The notes under the pieces were generated by a model, which was not told where the DNA came from, made no database searches, and was given only the letters and a program-made list of their open reading frames with translations. A DNA stretch of 8,332 bases from Pseudanabaenales cyanobacterium (GTDB taxonomy: Bacteria > Cyanobacteriota > Cyanobacteriia > Phormidesmidales > Phormidesmidaceae): positions 1 through 8,332 of the forward strand of contig JAKSDM010000782.1 in assembly GCA_022360135.1 (NCBI GenBank). The letters are read 5' to 3'. Shown here piece by piece: positions 7,722 through 8,332 of the stretch; position 1 is the stretch's first letter, and every line of letters starts with the position of its first letter. A program made the position numbers and the translations under genes.

Positions 7722-7745
7722 AGAGACACGAAGCTCCGTGTCTCT
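7722..7745. repeat. Perfect 9-bp inverted repeat (palindromic element)
   Basis: AGAGACACG (7722-7730) and CGTGTCTCT (7737-7745) are exact reverse complements around the 6-base loop AAGCTC, giving a strong hairpin in RNA from either strand. No T-run follows on either strand, so it is not a standard rho-independent terminator. Similar short palindromes of the AGAGAC...GTCTCT kind are, as I recall, dispersed in many copies in some filamentous cyanobacterial genomes. This may be one of those, or a structural element in the operon leader. Confidence 0.75.
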
Positions 7746-8090
7746 AAATAGCCTGAAACAACCTGTCAGTCACCTCAATGATTGATCATCTCTATCAACG
7801 AACTTTAACTACCGGCCCATAAGTGGTAAATCCTCTTCGTGAGATTAATTCTGCCAGAAAAGGATAATATATTAATCGTCCAGGATATCTTCTCATCTTG
7901 GCGTAGAGATTCAACTCGATCAACAGTAAATTTTAATCTTTGCATTTGTATTTTTTTATGGCGATAAGAAACACCAATTGAAAAATCGGAAGTGTATAGT
8001 TTAAGCCAGGAAACCTTCTCAGTGAAAGGGGTTCAAGCTTTGTGATTTTGACGACTGAAAGACCAGGAGAAGATCACCCATAATCATTAG

Positions 8091-8288
8091 CTAACCATCT
8101 GAATATATTTCAAATACAAGACGAGCTTCCAGAAAAACAACGTCCCCAAAGAACCGATTTGGAATATTTGCAATCCAGATAATCTGAAACTGAGGAGTAC
8201 GATTGCTATAGTTGCAGAGAATCTGTTTGAAGCAATCACTTTGCAATCGTCGCACCACAGAACGGCCCTCTACAGAACACTTGCTCAA
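8091..8288 (-). CDS. Small ORF resembling the cyanobacterial DUF1830 family, possibly shortened
   Basis: The 65-residue ORF has the pattern I associate with DUF1830, a family of small cyanobacterial proteins of unknown function. It has ILCNYSN (24-30), then QIIWIANIPNRFFG (35-48), then VVF and ARLVFE, resembling the typical C-Y-N ... QI-R-NIP ... VVFPG-RL-FEA series. It stops soon after this series with YSDG, where I would expect a further acidic segment and a conserved tail. The other two frames downstream do not restore one. It may therefore be a naturally short member, a truncated copy or a decayed gene. The start is uncertain: TTG at 8288 gives the length stated, and an in-frame stop lies 24 nt upstream. 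The link to the operon is unknown. The family call is from memory of the motif. Confidence 0.45.
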   Translation of the reverse strand: MSKCSVEGRSVVRRLQSDCFKQILCNYSNRTPQFQIIWIANIPNRFFGDVVFLEARLVFEIYSDG

Positions 8289-8332
8289 GGCGTTTCGAAA
8301 TATCCCCTTTTAATTTTCACCTATTGCAATGA

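Larger units (their letters stand above)
7563..8090. other. A+T-rich upstream region of the operon, no gene seen
   Basis: About 530 bp without a supported coding region, visibly richer in A+T than the genes to its left. It must hold the operon promoter unless transcription enters from further right. No clean -35/-10 pair with 16-18 bp spacing was found on the minus strand. It contains the tandem 10-mer and inverted repeat listed separately, and a short TTGAT/ATCAA dyad with a 7-bp spacer at 7782-7798. No tRNA, riboswitch core or CRISPR repeat was recognised. Confidence 0.6.

Noticed and set aside
7683..7787. The 9-mer TGATTGATC at 7683-7691 and 7779-7787 as paired operators
   Set aside because: A repeated 9-mer is expected about once in every two random stretches of this length, and the sequence is A+T-rich, so it is not significant alone.
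7951..7957. Run of seven T on the plus strand as a terminator
   Set aside because: No GC-rich hairpin precedes it.
8008..8032. Weak dyad with AACC and GGGTT arms
   Set aside because: Only four Watson-Crick pairs plus G-T wobbles form, and no T-run follows.

Overview
The window looks like cyanobacterial DNA. Two independent signs support this. The octamer GCGATCGC (HIP1), which is over-represented in many cyanobacterial genomes, occurs six times in 8.3 kb where well under one is expected by chance. A small ORF at the right end also resembles the cyanobacterial DUF1830 family. The genus cannot be fixed from this sequence.

Layout: all substantial genes lie on the minus strand, so transcription runs from right to left. 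From 5' to 3' they are a phosphoketolase (7562 to 5151), an L-lactate dehydrogenase (5142 to 4147), a three-domain PTS protein with EIIA, HPr and Enzyme I in one chain (4055 to 1491), and a glucose-type PTS permease EIICB (1473 to beyond the left edge). The spacings are 8, 91 and 17 nt, so they probably form one operon. About 530 bp of A+T-rich DNA lies upstream. It holds an exact 10-bp tandem duplication next to a perfect 9-bp inverted repeat. Beyond it is a short ORF, perhaps a shortened DUF1830 protein.

How the genes fit together: the two PTS proteins contain every domain needed to pass phosphate from PEP to an incoming sugar (EI, HPr, EIIA, EIIB, EIIC), and each carries its expected phosphorylation residue. 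Each sugar taken up this way turns one PEP into pyruvate. The lactate dehydrogenase can reduce that pyruvate and regenerate NAD+. The phosphoketolase splits xylulose-5-P and/or fructose-6-P into acetyl-P plus a sugar phosphate. Together this reads as an uptake-and-heterolactic-fermentation cassette, more like the metabolism of lactic acid bacteria than that of a typical phototroph. Complete sugar PTSs are rare in cyanobacteria, which makes the combination the most interesting point here. The individual enzymes are well-known families. The unusual part is the assembly, and the physiological reading is inference.
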